Shown here in pieces: positions 17,701-26,874 of a stretch of 29,264 nucleotides of DNA. A program made the position numbers and the translations under genes. Location of the stretch: contig DHZF01000024.1 of assembly GCA_002414505.1 (NCBI GenBank), forward strand, positions 7,688 through 36,951, written 5' to 3'. Source of the DNA: Hyphomonas sp. UBA5111 (GTDB lineage Bacteria; Pseudomonadota; Alphaproteobacteria; Caulobacterales; Hyphomonadaceae). The notes beneath the pieces are model-generated. The model was given only the letters and a program-made list of their open reading frames with translations, was not told the DNA's origin and made no database searches. Positions within the stretch are counted from its first letter, which is position 1; every line of letters starts with the position of its first letter.

Positions 17701-18150
17701 GGCATCTGCGTTGCGCCCTTTCAGCAAATGACGCGCGACTTCACCTTCCGCGCCACCTGTCAGCAGAATGAGCCCGTCAGTATTCTCCAGAAGCAAATCA
17801 CGGGACAGCTTCGGCACGCCGTCCGCTGCATCCAGATAGGCCCGCGACGACAACAGCATCAGCCGTTTGTAACCGACATCATTCTGCGCATAGAGCGAGA
17901 TCCGCGTTGGCTCGCTTTTCGGTATGCCGTCAGTCACGTCAAAACAGCAGGCCATGATTGGCTGGATACCGGCGTCCGACAGCGTCAGCGAAATTTCGAG
18001 CGCGCCGAACAAATTGTTCCGGTCCGTGATCGCCACTGCTGGCATGCCCTGCTCGATACACCAGGCTTTCAGGCCTTTCGGCGTGATCATGCTTTCGAGC
18101 AGCGAATAGCTCGAACGGACAGCAAGGTGGATGAAGGGCGACTCAGTCAC
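14728..18150 (-). CDS. dnaE: DNA polymerase III subunit alpha
   Basis: DnaE is the replicative polymerase catalytic subunit. From GTG 18150 the product has 1140 residues. In order it shows an N-terminal PHP domain (PFIHLAVRSSYSLLE), a palm with VGPGRGSGAGSLVAW, the catalytic Asp pair in PDFDIDF (395 and 397) and the third Asp in LVKFDFLGLKTL (551). It continues with fingers containing RPGPMENIPVY and MGKKKVEEMI, a helix-hairpin-helix region, and an OB fold (GKFAFLTLSDPSGEVEMMVF). The start at 18150 was chosen because AGGAG lies seven bases upstream; the earlier GTG at 18168 precedes that site. In the PHP domain the second His of the usual HLxVHS is Arg. It follows lolD after 77 bases. Confidence 0.97.
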   Translation of the reverse strand: MTESPFIHLAVRSSYSLLESMITPKGLKAWCIEQGMPAVAITDRNNLFGALEISLTLSDAGIQPIMACCFDVTDGIPKSEPTRISLYAQNDVGYKRLMLLSSRAYLDAADGVPKLSRDLLLENTDGLILLTGGAEGEVARHLLKGRNADARTELSTLAAAYPGRCYVEITRHGTDDEYACEDGLIDLAYELGLPLVATHDARFMKSSDAKAHDAMMCISNGQYLGQEDRKRVDASQYLKTASEMQELFADLPEAIANTAEIARRCAVKAETHKPILPSFSNEGRSESEELRKQALEGLEYRLGAADKLYAERDTYFERLDYELTIIERMGFPGYFLIVSDFIKWAKDNGIPVGPGRGSGAGSLVAWVLLITDLDPLRFDLLFERFLNPERVSMPDFDIDFCQERRGEVIRYVRDKYGADSVAMIITFGTLQAKAVVRDVGRVMQMPYGQVDRLAKLIPFNPANPPKLQDAIDDEPKFQDEIDADERVGELLEVALSLEGKYRNAGTHAAGVVIGDRPLVELVPLYNDPRADLPATQFNMKYAEMAGLVKFDFLGLKTLTVIDRALKLIRRDGRDVGPEWQSLDDQATYDLMASGETLGVFQLEGAGMRDTLKKVRPHNLEDVIAIISLYRPGPMENIPVYVQGKDDPSSVVYQHPDLKPVLEATYGVPVYQEQVMRMAQEIAGYSLGEADLLRRAMGKKKVEEMIAQRKRFVEGAAEQKGMEEKLANDIFDTMEKFAGYGFNKSHAAAYALIGYHTGYLKRHFPVEFLAASMSLDIGNTDKLAAFFQETKRLKIPVLAPDVNASTADFDVRDGAVVYALGALKGVGLEAMKHVVEIREKDGLFADLYDFAERVDPRHVNKKAFESLSKAGAFDCMDANRSKVLESAPLLANLALSAAQDRQGGQGGLFAEAEPALRPVLPKVKAWNGQQKLDQEFKSIGFYFSGHPLDDVLEGLDRERVTLAMEVQDRASDGKPLEMIGVVRARSDKPARNGGKFAFLTLSDPSGEVEMMVFPETLSQNYDLLQVGNAVAITVGVKRNAEEIKLNAERVLKLEAARLSKAMGALKIRLAVGAYVGDLAGVVGHLAKLQDLEKGELLIEMPLEDGRIVTLKLPSTYTIGLSAQRALKEAPGVERVEPLKAA

Positions 18151-18227
18151 GGAAAATCTCCTGTTCACAGGATATAGTGCCGCGCTCAGCCCTGCCAGAC
18201 CAGACTCCGGCCGCTGCGATCCACAAC

Positions 18228-18917
18228 TTAGTCCGGTAAATAATCGACCAGCTTGCCGTCAGACAGCGTCAGGACGCGGTCCATATGCCGAATCAGGGAG
18301 AGATTGTGGGTCGCTACCAATACGGCGGCGCCCTCATCCCGCACCATCTTGATCAGGGTGGCGAATACCCGCTCGGTTGTCCCCGGATCGAGGTTTCCGG
18401 TCGGCTCATCGGCGATAACCAAGCGGGGGTCATTTGCCAGCGCGCGGGCGATGGCGACACGCTGCTGCTCCCCGCCGGACATTTGCGCCGGTTGGTGATG
18501 CCCCCGTTCGTCGAGTCCCATCTCTCCAAGCAAATGCTCGGCCTTCTCCCGAGCGGCGGACTGTTTTACGCCTGCAATCATCAAAGGCATGGCGATATTG
18601 TCGGCGGCATTGAATTCGGGAAGCAGATGGTGGAACTGGTAGACGAAGCCGATCTTGGCGCGGCGGATAGCGGTTCGCCCCTTGTCATCCAGAGCAAGGC
18701 AATCAATCCCATCCAGCATTACCTTGCCGGATTCCGGTCGCTCCAGAAGGCCGGCCGTGTGCAACAGGGTCGACTTGCCTGACCCAGATGGGCCGACCAA
18801 GCCGACCAATTCGCCTGCGTTCAGTTGGAGGTTCGTGCCACTGAGTACGTGAAGCTCGCCTGCGGCGGTCCGGTAGAAGCGGTCGATATTACGAAGTTCA
18901 AGAACGGGCTGAGTCAT
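18228..18917 (-). CDS. lolD: Lipoprotein-releasing ABC transporter ATPase LolD
   Basis: LolD powers extraction of outer-membrane-destined lipoproteins from the inner membrane and their transfer to LolA. The 229-residue protein has Walker A GPSGSGKST, a Q-loop in VYQFHHLLPEF, the ABC signature MSGGEQQRVAIARAL, Walker B LVIADEPT and the switch His in VATHN. The segment FHHLLPEF is typical of LolD and MacB-type ATPases. Its ATG overlaps the TAA of the permease gene (TAATG), which supports a shared complex. Confidence 0.94.
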   Translation of the reverse strand: MTQPVLELRNIDRFYRTAAGELHVLSGTNLQLNAGELVGLVGPSGSGKSTLLHTAGLLERPESGKVMLDGIDCLALDDKGRTAIRRAKIGFVYQFHHLLPEFNAADNIAMPLMIAGVKQSAAREKAEHLLGEMGLDERGHHQPAQMSGGEQQRVAIARALANDPRLVIADEPTGNLDPGTTERVFATLIKMVRDEGAAVLVATHNLSLIRHMDRVLTLSDGKLVDYLPD

Positions 18918-20212
18918 TATTCAAACCTCAACGCGCTGACCGGATCCTGACGGGAGGCCCACCAGGCTGGAATGATGGACACCAGCATCGACATGCCGAG
19001 CGCATAGAGGCCGGTCCGTGCGACCTCCCCCCAATCGAGGATCGCCGGCAGGCCTTCGAGGCCATAGACTTCGGCGTCGAAGACTTCGCCCGGAACGAAC
19101 AGATTGATGAAAGCTTCCACGGCGCCGATATTCGTCACGACGAGGATGCCAATGACCATCCCGAGCATAGCTCCGAGCGTGCCAAGTATGGTGCCGACAA
19201 GCAGGAACACGCGCAGTACGCCCCCGCGCCCATGGCCAATCGTTCTCAGGATAGCGATATCCCGCGTCTTGTTTTTGACCAGCATCACAACGCCGACGAT
19301 GATGTTGAGCGTGGCAATGCCCATGATAACCATGACCAGAAGGCGAACCATCGTTCGCTCGACCTGCAACGCGTTCAGATACCCTGCTCGCTGACTCTTC
19401 CAGTCAAACGTATAGAGTGAATTTCCCGTGGCATCGGCAATCGCCGCCATGGCCTCGGTTGTTCTGTTCGGATCATCCAGACGGATATCCAACATCTGGT
19501 AGCGATCTTTTGACTGGAACAAGATCTGCGCCTGGTCCATTGGCATGAAGATGTAGAGCCGGTCGAGTTCGACACTGCCGGTCTTGAAGATGTCGCCGAC
19601 TGTGTAGGCCTTACTGCGCGGCGTCGATCCGAGCGGGCCTGCATTTGTCTGTGATGTGATGATCTCGACCTTGTCGCCCGGCCGGATGCCAAGCCCTTCA
19701 CGTCCTGCCGCGAGAAATGCGCCCATCATGACGACATTGCCGCCATTCTTCCCTTCCCCGAAACCTGACGCGATTGCGGCTTCGCCACCATCTTTCAGAA
19801 ACGGCATTGTGGCGAGATCTTCCTTGCGGATCGCCCGGACAGCTGCACCTGTCTTGCGGCCATTGGCGGTCACGAGAACATATTCTTCAATGTAGGGCGC
19901 CACGCTCGACACGCCGTCGATCAGGCTAATCGTCTCAGCGATCTGCTCTGCTTCTTCCTCTGTGTACGATGCAACGACCCCGTAGACATGAGGTTGGCCA
20001 CCCAGCAGCGCGTCAAGCAGCGTCGCGCGAAAACCGCTCATGATCGACATGGTGATGATGAGCGCAGCGACAGCAAAGAAGATGCCGACAAAGGAAATAA
20101 TCGAAATCAGGCTTGCGCCGCCATGTTCGCGCTTGGCCCGCAGATAGCGCCAGGCCAGCGTGCGCTCCAGCTTCCCGAAAGGCGCGGCGGCAGTGGATGG
20201 CAACTCACTCAT
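18917..20212 (-). CDS. lolC: Lipoprotein-releasing ABC transporter permease (LolC/E, LolF-like)
   Basis: This inner-membrane permease pairs with LolD. The 431-residue protein has one N-terminal membrane helix ([19 protein letters not shown]), a large periplasmic domain (about 50-280), and an FtsX-type C-terminal region of three helices with [20 protein letters not shown]. The tail [15 protein letters not shown] is the usual LolC/LolE ending. Only one permease gene is present here, so it may work as a homodimer, as reported for LolF in other bacteria. A second copy elsewhere cannot be excluded. The ATG overlaps the proS stop (ATGA). Confidence 0.92.
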   Translation of the reverse strand: MSELPSTAAAPFGKLERTLAWRYLRAKREHGGASLISIISFVGIFFAVAALIITMSIMSGFRATLLDALLGGQPHVYGVVASYTEEEAEQIAETISLIDGVSSVAPYIEEYVLVTANGRKTGAAVRAIRKEDLATMPFLKDGGEAAIASGFGEGKNGGNVVMMGAFLAAGREGLGIRPGDKVEIITSQTNAGPLGSTPRSKAYTVGDIFKTGSVELDRLYIFMPMDQAQILFQSKDRYQMLDIRLDDPNRTTEAMAAIADATGNSLYTFDWKSQRAGYLNALQVERTMVRLLVMVIMGIATLNIIVGVVMLVKNKTRDIAILRTIGHGRGGVLRVFLLVGTILGTLGAMLGMVIGILVVTNIGAVEAFINLFVPGEVFDAEVYGLEGLPAILDWGEVARTGLYALGMSMLVSIIPAWWASRQDPVSALRFE

Positions 20213-21528
20213 TCAGGACGCACCGTGCTGAGAGCATCGGCCAGCGGCATTTCGGACTTCTCGCCCGTCTTGCGGTTCTTCACTTCGACCACCCCATTCT
20301 TCAAACCACGCGGACCGATAACGATCTGCCACGGCAAGCCAATCAAATCCATGCGTGCGAACTTACCGCCGGCGCGATCTTCCGTGTCATCATAGAGCAC
20401 ATCGATTCCAGCAAGCTCAAGCGCCTGATACGCCTGTTCACAAGCTGTATCGCACGCTTCATCGCCGACCCGCATATTGATGATGCCCACCTGGAACGGC
20501 GCCACGCTTTCTGGCCAGACAATACCGTTCTCGTCATGACAGGCTTCAATAATGCCCCCGACAAGGCGCGAAACGCCAATCCCGTAGCTCCCCATCTCAA
20601 CCGGCACCATTTGCCCATCAGGCCCCTGCACGACAGCGTTCATCGGTTCGGAGTATTTGGTGCCGAAATAGAAGATGTGGCCGACTTCAATACCGCGCGC
20701 AGAGACCTTCCGGTCTTCAGGCAGTTCAGCGAATGCGGCTTCGTCATGCATCTCTTCGGTCGCGGCATAGTATTGCGTCCGCTTTTCGACTTCTGCTGTC
20801 AGGTCAGACGTGAAATCCAGGTCCAGACCCGGAGCTGGCATATCCAGCAGGGTCTTGTCGCAGAAGACGGCACTCTCACCGGTGTCGGCAAGGATGATGA
20901 ATTCGTGGCTCAGTTCGCCGCCAATCGGGCCTGTATCTGCGCGCATAGGCACACCGGTCAGGCCGAGGCGCGAGAACGTGTTGAGATAGGCGCAGAACAT
21001 ACGGTTATAGGAATGCCGCGCATCTTCCGGCGTCAGGTCGAAGGAATAGGCATCCTTCATCATGAACTCGCGGCCCCGCATCACGCCGAAGCGTGGCCGG
21101 ATCTCATCGCGGAACTTCCATTGCTGGTGATAGAGGTTCAGGGGAAGCTGCTTGTAGCTTTTCACATAGGAGCGGAACACATCTGTGACGAGCTCTTCAT
21201 TCGTCGGGCCGTACAGCATATTGCGGTCATGCCGGTCGGTGATGCGCAGCATCTCCTTGCCATAGGCCTCATACCGACCGGATTCGCGCCAGAGATCGGC
21301 TTGCTGTAGCGTTGGCATCAGCATTTCCACAGCGCCAGCGCGGTTCATCTCTTCGCGCACGATCTGTTCGATCTTCTTGAGAACGCGAAGGCCGAGCGGC
21401 AGCCATGTGTAAATGCCCGCGCCATTCTGGCGGACCATGCCGGTGCGCAGCATAAGCTGGTGCGAGGCAATTGCCGCATCTGACGGGGCTTCTTTGGATA
21501 CGGGCAGGAAATACTTCGACAGACGCAT
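20209..21528 (-). CDS. proS: Prolyl-tRNA synthetase, short type without editing insertion
   Basis: ProS charges tRNA-Pro and belongs to class II. The 439-residue protein starts [15 protein letters not shown] and contains [19 protein letters not shown] (motif 1 region), [19 protein letters not shown] (motif 2) and [16 protein letters not shown] (motif 3). An anticodon-binding domain follows. The stretch between motifs 2 and 3 is short and lacks the large editing domain of E. coli ProS (about 570 residues). This is the usual alphaproteobacterial form, where a free-standing enzyme is expected to clear Ala-tRNA-Pro. ATG 21528 has GGAGA upstream. The 3' end overlaps lolC by four bases. Confidence 0.96.
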   Translation of the reverse strand: MRLSKYFLPVSKEAPSDAAIASHQLMLRTGMVRQNGAGIYTWLPLGLRVLKKIEQIVREEMNRAGAVEMLMPTLQQADLWRESGRYEAYGKEMLRITDRHDRNMLYGPTNEELVTDVFRSYVKSYKQLPLNLYHQQWKFRDEIRPRFGVMRGREFMMKDAYSFDLTPEDARHSYNRMFCAYLNTFSRLGLTGVPMRADTGPIGGELSHEFIILADTGESAVFCDKTLLDMPAPGLDLDFTSDLTAEVEKRTQYYAATEEMHDEAAFAELPEDRKVSARGIEVGHIFYFGTKYSEPMNAVVQGPDGQMVPVEMGSYGIGVSRLVGGIIEACHDENGIVWPESVAPFQVGIINMRVGDEACDTACEQAYQALELAGIDVLYDDTEDRAGGKFARMDLIGLPWQIVIGPRGLKNGVVEVKNRKTGEKSEMPLADALSTVRPE

Positions 21529-21579
21529 GGAATCTCCGTAATCGCGCGCTAAACGAAGGCCACCTAGCCGCAGCGCCCC

Positions 21580-21813
21580 CTATTGCGCAAGCAAACGTGG
21601 CACGATGATGGCTGTGAGGGCGGTCAGGACAACCGCGCCGCCAGTCGCCCAGAGCGCTTTCTTAACCAGCATCGGGTTTTTCGGCGCCGCTTCTTCCGTC
21701 CCCTCAATCGTGGAACCGTCTTCCCACTGTCCCTTCACGCCGATCGGAAGAACGACGAAAAAGGACAGCCACCAGGCGATGGTGAAGACAACACCGGCGC
21801 CGAAAATGGTCAT
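21580..21813 (-). CDS. DUF1467 family small membrane protein
   Basis: This 77-residue protein has two predicted membrane helices: an aromatic-rich one near the start (VVFTIAWWLSFFVVLPIGV) and one near the end (GGAVVLTALTAIIVP). Between them is an acidic loop of about 27 residues, followed by basic NPMLVKK. This matches the DUF1467 family of alphaproteobacteria, whose function is not known to me. Its ATG shares a base with the mce stop (TGATG), so it is translated together with methylmalonyl-CoA epimerase. It lies 51 bases before proS. No role should be assigned from this context alone. Confidence 0.88.
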   Translation of the reverse strand: MTIFGAGVVFTIAWWLSFFVVLPIGVKGQWEDGSTIEGTEEAAPKNPMLVKKALWATGGAVVLTALTAIIVPRLLAQ

Positions 21814-22241
21814 CAGTGGGCTTCCTTGGGGGTTTCCATCAGCTCAATCAGCACGCCGTTCGAATTCTTCGGATGGACGAAGACGATGGGAGTTCCATGC
21901 GCGCCGATCCGGGGCTTACCGAGGACCGTGGCGCCGCGCTTACCCATCTCTTCGACTGCTTCGTTGATGTCATCCACTTCAAAGCAGACATGATGCTGGC
22001 CGCCTTTTGGGTTCTTCGTAATGAAATTGGCGATCGGCGATTCGTCATTAAGCGGCTCGATCAGCTCAATCTGGCTGTTCGGCAGGTTGACGAAACAGAC
22101 CTTTACGCCCTGCTCCGGCATGTCGAATGGCGTGGTGATGTCTGTGGCGCCATATAGCGACCGATAAGTCTCGCAGGCGGCTTCAAGATCCGGCACGGCG
22201 ATGCCGACATGATTCAGCGGGCCGATTTTAAACTCTGACAC
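21813..22241 (-). CDS. mce: Methylmalonyl-CoA epimerase
   Basis: This VOC-fold metalloenzyme interconverts the two epimers of methylmalonyl-CoA in propionate breakdown. The 142-residue protein has the expected metal ligands: His in PLNHVGIAVPDLEAA, His in GGQHHVCFEVDD and Glu near the end in VLIELMETPK. The GTG start at 22241 is preferred because GAGGAG lies nine bases upstream. A TTG at 22250 abuts that site directly and overlaps the rnj stop. The mutase genes that usually act with it are not in this window. Confidence 0.94.
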   Translation of the reverse strand: MSEFKIGPLNHVGIAVPDLEAACETYRSLYGATDITTPFDMPEQGVKVCFVNLPNSQIELIEPLNDESPIANFITKNPKGGQHHVCFEVDDINEAVEEMGKRGATVLGKPRIGAHGTPIVFVHPKNSNGVLIELMETPKEAH

Positions 22242-22246
22242 GGGTT

Positions 22247-23932
22247 TCAACTCCTCAGGACGATCACTTCTATAACGGGGCGGTGACCAAATGTTTCAAG
22301 GCAAGCCTTCCGCAGGGCGCGGCCGACGGTTCGCTCAACAGCATCATCGTCCATCCGGTCGCGTTTCTTCATGCGACCAATTGCATCCTCTGCGGCGATC
22401 TCCAGCGGCTCGATACTCTCATCTGCGAGGCGGCCATCCGCTTCGGACAGGCCCTTAGCTATAACCACCGGACCATCGAGAATATCGCCATCCTCATCCA
22501 GCGTCATCGAGGCGAACAGGATGCCCGACCAAGAGAGCTTCCGGCGTTCCTCAATGCCCTGCGCGCCTTCCGGCACAAGGCGGTCACCATCCAGGAAGAG
22601 GCGCCCTGCCGGCACAAGATCGGTGATCTCAGCCTTGCCCGGCGCCAGGCGAACAAGGCTGCCATTCTGAGGCGTGACGGCGTGCGGCACCTGAAGCGAT
22701 TTTGCGAATGTCGCATGCTCCATGATGTGACGTCGCTCGCCATGAACCGGCACCGACACTTTCGGACGCACCCAGCCATACATGCGCCGCAACTCATCGC
22801 GGCATGGATGTCCCGACACGTGGATAGGATATGGCACCATTCGCGGCGTGATGACTCGGACGCCCTGTTCGGCGAGCGCGTTCTGGAGCGCAAATATGCC
22901 CTTCTCATTGCCCGGGATTTGCCGGGACGAAAAGATCACCGTGTCGCCCTCATGGAGGGATACATTGCGGTGGTCGCGCCGGGAAATACGGGTCAGCGCG
23001 GCGCGGGATTCCCCTTGGCTCCCCGTACAGAGGTAGAGAATATGCTCAGCCGGGATCTGACTCGCTTCGGACTCATCCACGAACTCCATATGAGGTGGCA
23101 GGATACCGACCGATTTGGCTGCATCAGTGATGCGGTGCATGCTGCGCCCGACAAGGCACACGGCCCGGCCCGCTAATTCCGCGGCCTCCACAATTGATTT
23201 CACCCGCGCGACATTTGACGCAAAGGTCGTCACAGCGACGGCCTGTTTCTGCTCAGCGATCAGGTCGATCAGTCCCTGTTTCACGGATTCCTCCGATCCG
23301 GACTCGCCTTCCTCGAACACGTTCGTAGAGTCGCAGACCATGGCCAGAACGCCTTCATCCCCAAGGGCGGTCAGGCCTTTGACATCCGTCGCAGACCCGA
23401 TCTGGGGATCCGGATCGATCTTCCAGTCGCCAGTATGCAGGATCGTGCCAAGCGGCGTCTTGATGGCCAGGGCGTTCGGCTCAGGAATTGAATGAGTCAG
23501 CGTGATATAGGTGACTTCGAATGGCCCGGCCTGGACTGTTCCGCCCAACGCAACCGGCTTGAGCCAGGACGGGTCCACGCCGCGCTCAACCATTTTCGAG
23601 CGCACAAGCTCTGCCGTGAACGGCGTTGCATAGATCGGCGCCTTCGTTTGCAGGCGCGGATACAACAGGCCGACCGCGCCGATATGGTCCTCATGCGCAT
23701 GCGTCAGGAATACTGCGTCGATCTTCTCGCCGATCAGATATTCGGGATCCGCGCAGATCAGGTCGATCCCCGGCGTTTCAAGCGATCCGAACGTCACACC
23801 GAGGTCTGCAATGATCCAACGACGGTCATGCGCAGGCCCATATCCATAGGCATTGAGGTTCATGCCGATTTCGTCGCATCCCCCCAAGGGGAGGAATACC
23901 AGTTCGTCTTCGACACCAATCGTATCTGCCAT
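22247..23932 (-). CDS. rnj: Ribonuclease J
   Basis: RNase J is a metallo-beta-lactamase/beta-CASP nuclease with 5'-exonuclease and endonuclease activity, used in mRNA decay and rRNA maturation in alphaproteobacteria. The 561-residue protein has the zinc motif HAHEDH at residues 78-83, a further motif in HTGDWKID, and the beta-CASP region with TFASNVARV, LCTGSQGE and the conserved HVSGHPCRDELRR. The family's C-terminal domain follows. ATG 23932 is chosen; a TTG at 23941 would overlap coaX by four bases. The ribosome binding site is weak, so translation may be coupled to coaX. Confidence 0.95.
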   Translation of the reverse strand: MADTIGVEDELVFLPLGGCDEIGMNLNAYGYGPAHDRRWIIADLGVTFGSLETPGIDLICADPEYLIGEKIDAVFLTHAHEDHIGAVGLLYPRLQTKAPIYATPFTAELVRSKMVERGVDPSWLKPVALGGTVQAGPFEVTYITLTHSIPEPNALAIKTPLGTILHTGDWKIDPDPQIGSATDVKGLTALGDEGVLAMVCDSTNVFEEGESGSEESVKQGLIDLIAEQKQAVAVTTFASNVARVKSIVEAAELAGRAVCLVGRSMHRITDAAKSVGILPPHMEFVDESEASQIPAEHILYLCTGSQGESRAALTRISRRDHRNVSLHEGDTVIFSSRQIPGNEKGIFALQNALAEQGVRVITPRMVPYPIHVSGHPCRDELRRMYGWVRPKVSVPVHGERRHIMEHATFAKSLQVPHAVTPQNGSLVRLAPGKAEITDLVPAGRLFLDGDRLVPEGAQGIEERRKLSWSGILFASMTLDEDGDILDGPVVIAKGLSEADGRLADESIEPLEIAAEDAIGRMKKRDRMDDDAVERTVGRALRKACLETFGHRPVIEVIVLRS

Positions 23933-23937
23933 GCTTA

Positions 23938-24705
23938 TCAACTATTCCGTTTGTAAATCTCGAGCAGGCCCCGGATGGTAATGTCCTGATCATAATAATC
24001 TATTGTTTCGCTGGCCCCTTCGAAAAGAGAGGCCACCCCGCCGGTTGCGACGACCTGCATCGGCTTGCCGTATTCCTTCTTGATCCGGGTGACGAGCCCG
24101 TCGATCAGATCGATATAGCCCCAGAATACGCCGGACTGCATCGCGCTGATCGTGTCCTGGCCTATCACGCACGGAGGCTTCTGGATTGCGATGCGGGGCA
24201 ATTGCGCAGCAGCATCGTGCAGTGCGCGCACCGAAAGATTGATGCCTGGCGAGATGATACCGCCTTCAAATCCGCCATCCTCGGCCACCACATCGAACGT
24301 CGTAGCTGTGCCGCTGTCGATCACGATCAGATTACCGGGATAGGTCACATGAGCGCCGAGTGCGCTGACGATGCGGTCTGCGCCTACCTGTTCCGGCCGG
24401 TGAATCCGGACCTCAACACCCGTTTTCAGGCTCGGGTCGCCGATGAACATCGGCTCCAGGTTCAAGTAACGGCGCGCAAGGTTTCGGAAATTGAACTGGG
24501 CCTGGGGCACAACTGTTGAGATTACGCATCCCTTGATCCGCTTCAGGTCCATTCCATGCATGTCAGCCAGGCGCCACAACCATGCCGCATGGTCGTCGGC
24601 GGTCTTGGTGGCATCGGTCGCGCTGCGCCACTGGTTGACCCAGTTCTCGCCGTCATGAATACCGAACACCGTGTTCGTGTTGCCTACATCAATTGCCAGC
24701 AGCAT
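23938..24705 (-). CDS. coaX: Type III pantothenate kinase CoaX
   Basis: CoaX phosphorylates pantothenate in the first step of coenzyme A synthesis and needs a monovalent cation. The 255-residue protein has the acetate/sugar-kinase-like phosphate motif [14 protein letters not shown] at the start. It also has [17 protein letters not shown] with the catalytic Asp, and [13 protein letters not shown]. The type III enzyme is unrelated to CoaA. It begins three bases after the birA stop (TAAGCGATG). The birA-coaX-rnj order is common in alphaproteobacteria. Confidence 0.95.
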   Translation of the reverse strand: MLLAIDVGNTNTVFGIHDGENWVNQWRSATDATKTADDHAAWLWRLADMHGMDLKRIKGCVISTVVPQAQFNFRNLARRYLNLEPMFIGDPSLKTGVEVRIHRPEQVGADRIVSALGAHVTYPGNLIVIDSGTATTFDVVAEDGGFEGGIISPGINLSVRALHDAAAQLPRIAIQKPPCVIGQDTISAMQSGVFWGYIDLIDGLVTRIKKEYGKPMQVVATGGVASLFEGASETIDYYDQDITIRGLLEIYKRNS

Positions 24706-24708
24706 CGC

Positions 24709-25446
24709 TTAGCTACTCCCTATCAGACTGACATCACCAGCCCGGACTATCTCTCGGCGTCCATCGGGCAATCTGAGCACCAGAGACCCGTCTTCCGCCA
24801 TATCTTCCAACACGCCTATCAGGGGATCGCCATTTCGCGAAACCGAGATGGTCTGTTCGAGCCCCTCAGCGACCTTCAGCCAATCTTGCCGTAATGTCTC
24901 AAATCCTTGCCGCGCCTGTTCAAGACGACGCCCAAACGCTTCACGAAGCGCTGTCAGGACATCTTCCGGACTCAGGATTGCGTCGCCCCTCAGGGCGTGC
25001 AGGGACGTTGCCGCCTGGCCTGCGCCTTCCGGTGCTGAGGCCACATTGATCCCAATGCCCGCGGCAACCCAGAACTCCGCGCCCTGCCCGCCGGTTTCGA
25101 TCAGAATTCCGGAAATCTTCGCCCCGTTTACACGCGCATCGTTCGGCCACTTCAATCGGACCGGTGCATCTGGCGCGAGCTGCGCGGCAACATCTGCCAC
25201 AGCCAGAGCCCCGGCAAACGGGATGCGCGCGGCGATCGCAATGCCGCCGGGCTCGTGAAACAAGGCTGTCGAGAACAAATTGCCTGTCGATGATATCCAC
25301 GGCCGCTGCAGACGCCCTCGCCCGGCTGTCTGGGCTTCAGCGACAAGCCAGCAATCTTCGAATTGACCCGCCTTCGCCCGCCGTCTTGCTTCGGTGTTCG
25401 TGCTATCTATGACGCCAAGATGGTAGACCGGCCAAGTTAAGCTCAA
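24709..25446 (-). CDS. birA: Biotin--[acetyl-CoA carboxylase] ligase, monofunctional
   Basis: This enzyme attaches biotin to the carboxylase carrier protein by way of biotinyl-AMP. Conserved parts are [12 protein letters not shown], the biotinyl-AMP loop [11 protein letters not shown], and [22 protein letters not shown]. There is no N-terminal helix-turn-helix domain, so it should not act as the Bir repressor. I prefer a TTG start at 25446, which overlaps the nuoN stop as TTGA and gives 245 residues. An ATG at 25479 would add eleven residues inside nuoN and has no clear ribosome binding site. The choice is uncertain; the function is not. Confidence 0.92.
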   Translation of the reverse strand: MSLTWPVYHLGVIDSTNTEARRRAKAGQFEDCWLVAEAQTAGRGRLQRPWISSTGNLFSTALFHEPGGIAIAARIPFAGALAVADVAAQLAPDAPVRLKWPNDARVNGAKISGILIETGGQGAEFWVAAGIGINVASAPEGAGQAATSLHALRGDAILSPEDVLTALREAFGRRLEQARQGFETLRQDWLKVAEGLEQTISVSRNGDPLIGVLEDMAEDGSLVLRLPDGRREIVRAGDVSLIGSS

Positions 25447-26870
25447 CCTGTGAGCCCCATGGCCGCTGTGCTCGCCCATCCGGATAGCGCATTGATGAAG
25501 AACAGGAACAGGATCCCCGCAATCAGCGCGGCCAGAAGGACGGTCAGGGTAACCGACCCATCGATCGCCTCGAATTTCTCAGTGGGCTCATCAAACCACA
25601 TGATCTTGATCAAACGGAGATAGTAGCCAAGCGACACGACCGAGGCGAGCACGAGAATGATGACGACCGGCATCAGTCCGGCTTCCACGCCCGCAGACAG
25701 CACTTCCCATTTTCCGAAGAAGCCTCCGAAAGGTGGCAGGCCGGCCATCGAGAAGATCAGGATTGACAAGGCAATCGCAAGGACGGGACGCTTGCGCATC
25801 AGGCCGCCGAGTTCGTTGATCCCTTCAACCATGCCGCCTTTGCGGCGCATGGCCAGAACACCCATGAACAGACCAAGGGACGCGATTACATACAGGGTCA
25901 TGAAGACCAGGAGCGGGCCCGCCCCGAGTTCCCTGCCCGCCGCAACAGCGACCAGGGCATAGCCCATGTTCGCGATCGACGAATACCCCAGGAGGCGCTT
26001 GATATTGGTCTGTGTCAGCGCACCCAGCGAGCCGATGATCATCGACAGGCCGGCAATGATGCAGAGGATCAGCTGCCACTGGTCGATCACGTCACCGAAC
26101 ATGGTGAACATGACATTCGCAAAGACCACCATGCTCGCCATTTTGGGCGCAGACGCGAAGAACGCCACGACCGGCGTGGGTGCGCCTTCATAGACGTCCG
26201 GCGTCCAGATGTGCATTGGCGCAGCCGACACTTTGAAGGCCAGGCCGACGATCATGAGCACCATGCCGAACATCATGCCGATGGACGGCTCTGCGGCGGC
26301 AATAAGCACGTATTCGGTCGATCCGCTGAAGCCATAGACCAGCGATGCCCCATAGAGCAGCATGCCAGACGCCAGCGCGCCCAGAACGAAGTATTTCAGG
26401 CCCGCTTCGGAGGCTTTGGCCGAATCCCGATGGAAAGCGGCGAGCACGTAAGATGACAGGCTGAGCGTCTCGACGCCCATATAGAGGGTCATCAGGTCAG
26501 CCGCTGACAGGATCATGCCCATGCCGAAGGAGGCGAGCAGGATCAGCAGCGCATATTCGTACCGGATTGTACCATGGCGTTTCAGGAAGCCTTCAGACGC
26601 CAACAAGGCAAAGCCAGCGAGCACATAGCTGACGAATTTCGCGAAGTTCACGAACATATTGGTGCGGACGAGGCCGTTGAAGGCCTCACCGCCCTCATAA
26701 TTCATGAGCGAGAACGCGGCGGCCGCGAACAACGCCAAGGCGCCGAACTTGATGGACGCGTTATTGAAACGGTCCTTCAGCGTGGCGCCTACAAGGACGC
26801 CAATCAGGGCCATCGCAACGAGCCAGAGCTCAGGGCCTACGGCCAGTATCATGGCAGTGAAATCAATCAT
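25443..26870 (-). CDS. nuoN: NADH-quinone oxidoreductase subunit N
   Basis: NuoN is an antiporter-like proton-pumping subunit in the membrane arm of complex I. The 475-residue protein has about 14 membrane helices. Key charged residues are visible inside helices: Glu in [16 protein letters not shown] and Lys in [14 protein letters not shown], the latter followed by [12 protein letters not shown]. The sequence [16 protein letters not shown] is another family hallmark. ATG 26870 lies four bases after the nuoM stop. It ends the nuo operon and runs directly into birA. Confidence 0.96.
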   Translation of the reverse strand: MIDFTAMILAVGPELWLVAMALIGVLVGATLKDRFNNASIKFGALALFAAAAFSLMNYEGGEAFNGLVRTNMFVNFAKFVSYVLAGFALLASEGFLKRHGTIRYEYALLILLASFGMGMILSAADLMTLYMGVETLSLSSYVLAAFHRDSAKASEAGLKYFVLGALASGMLLYGASLVYGFSGSTEYVLIAAAEPSIGMMFGMVLMIVGLAFKVSAAPMHIWTPDVYEGAPTPVVAFFASAPKMASMVVFANVMFTMFGDVIDQWQLILCIIAGLSMIIGSLGALTQTNIKRLLGYSSIANMGYALVAVAAGRELGAGPLLVFMTLYVIASLGLFMGVLAMRRKGGMVEGINELGGLMRKRPVLAIALSILIFSMAGLPPFGGFFGKWEVLSAGVEAGLMPVVIILVLASVVSLGYYLRLIKIMWFDEPTEKFEAIDGSVTLTVLLAALIAGILFLFFINALSGWASTAAMGLTG

Positions 26871-26874
26871 GAGA

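Noticed and set aside
18151..18227. Possible promoter in the lolD-dnaE gap, with TATATC as a -10 box.
   Set aside because: No acceptable -35 hexamer at 16-18 bases upstream; the gap may simply be read through.
20113..21309. A 398-codon plus-strand frame opposite proS.
   Set aside because: It is the antisense shadow of a strongly conserved synthetase and has no family motif or ribosome binding site that I can see.
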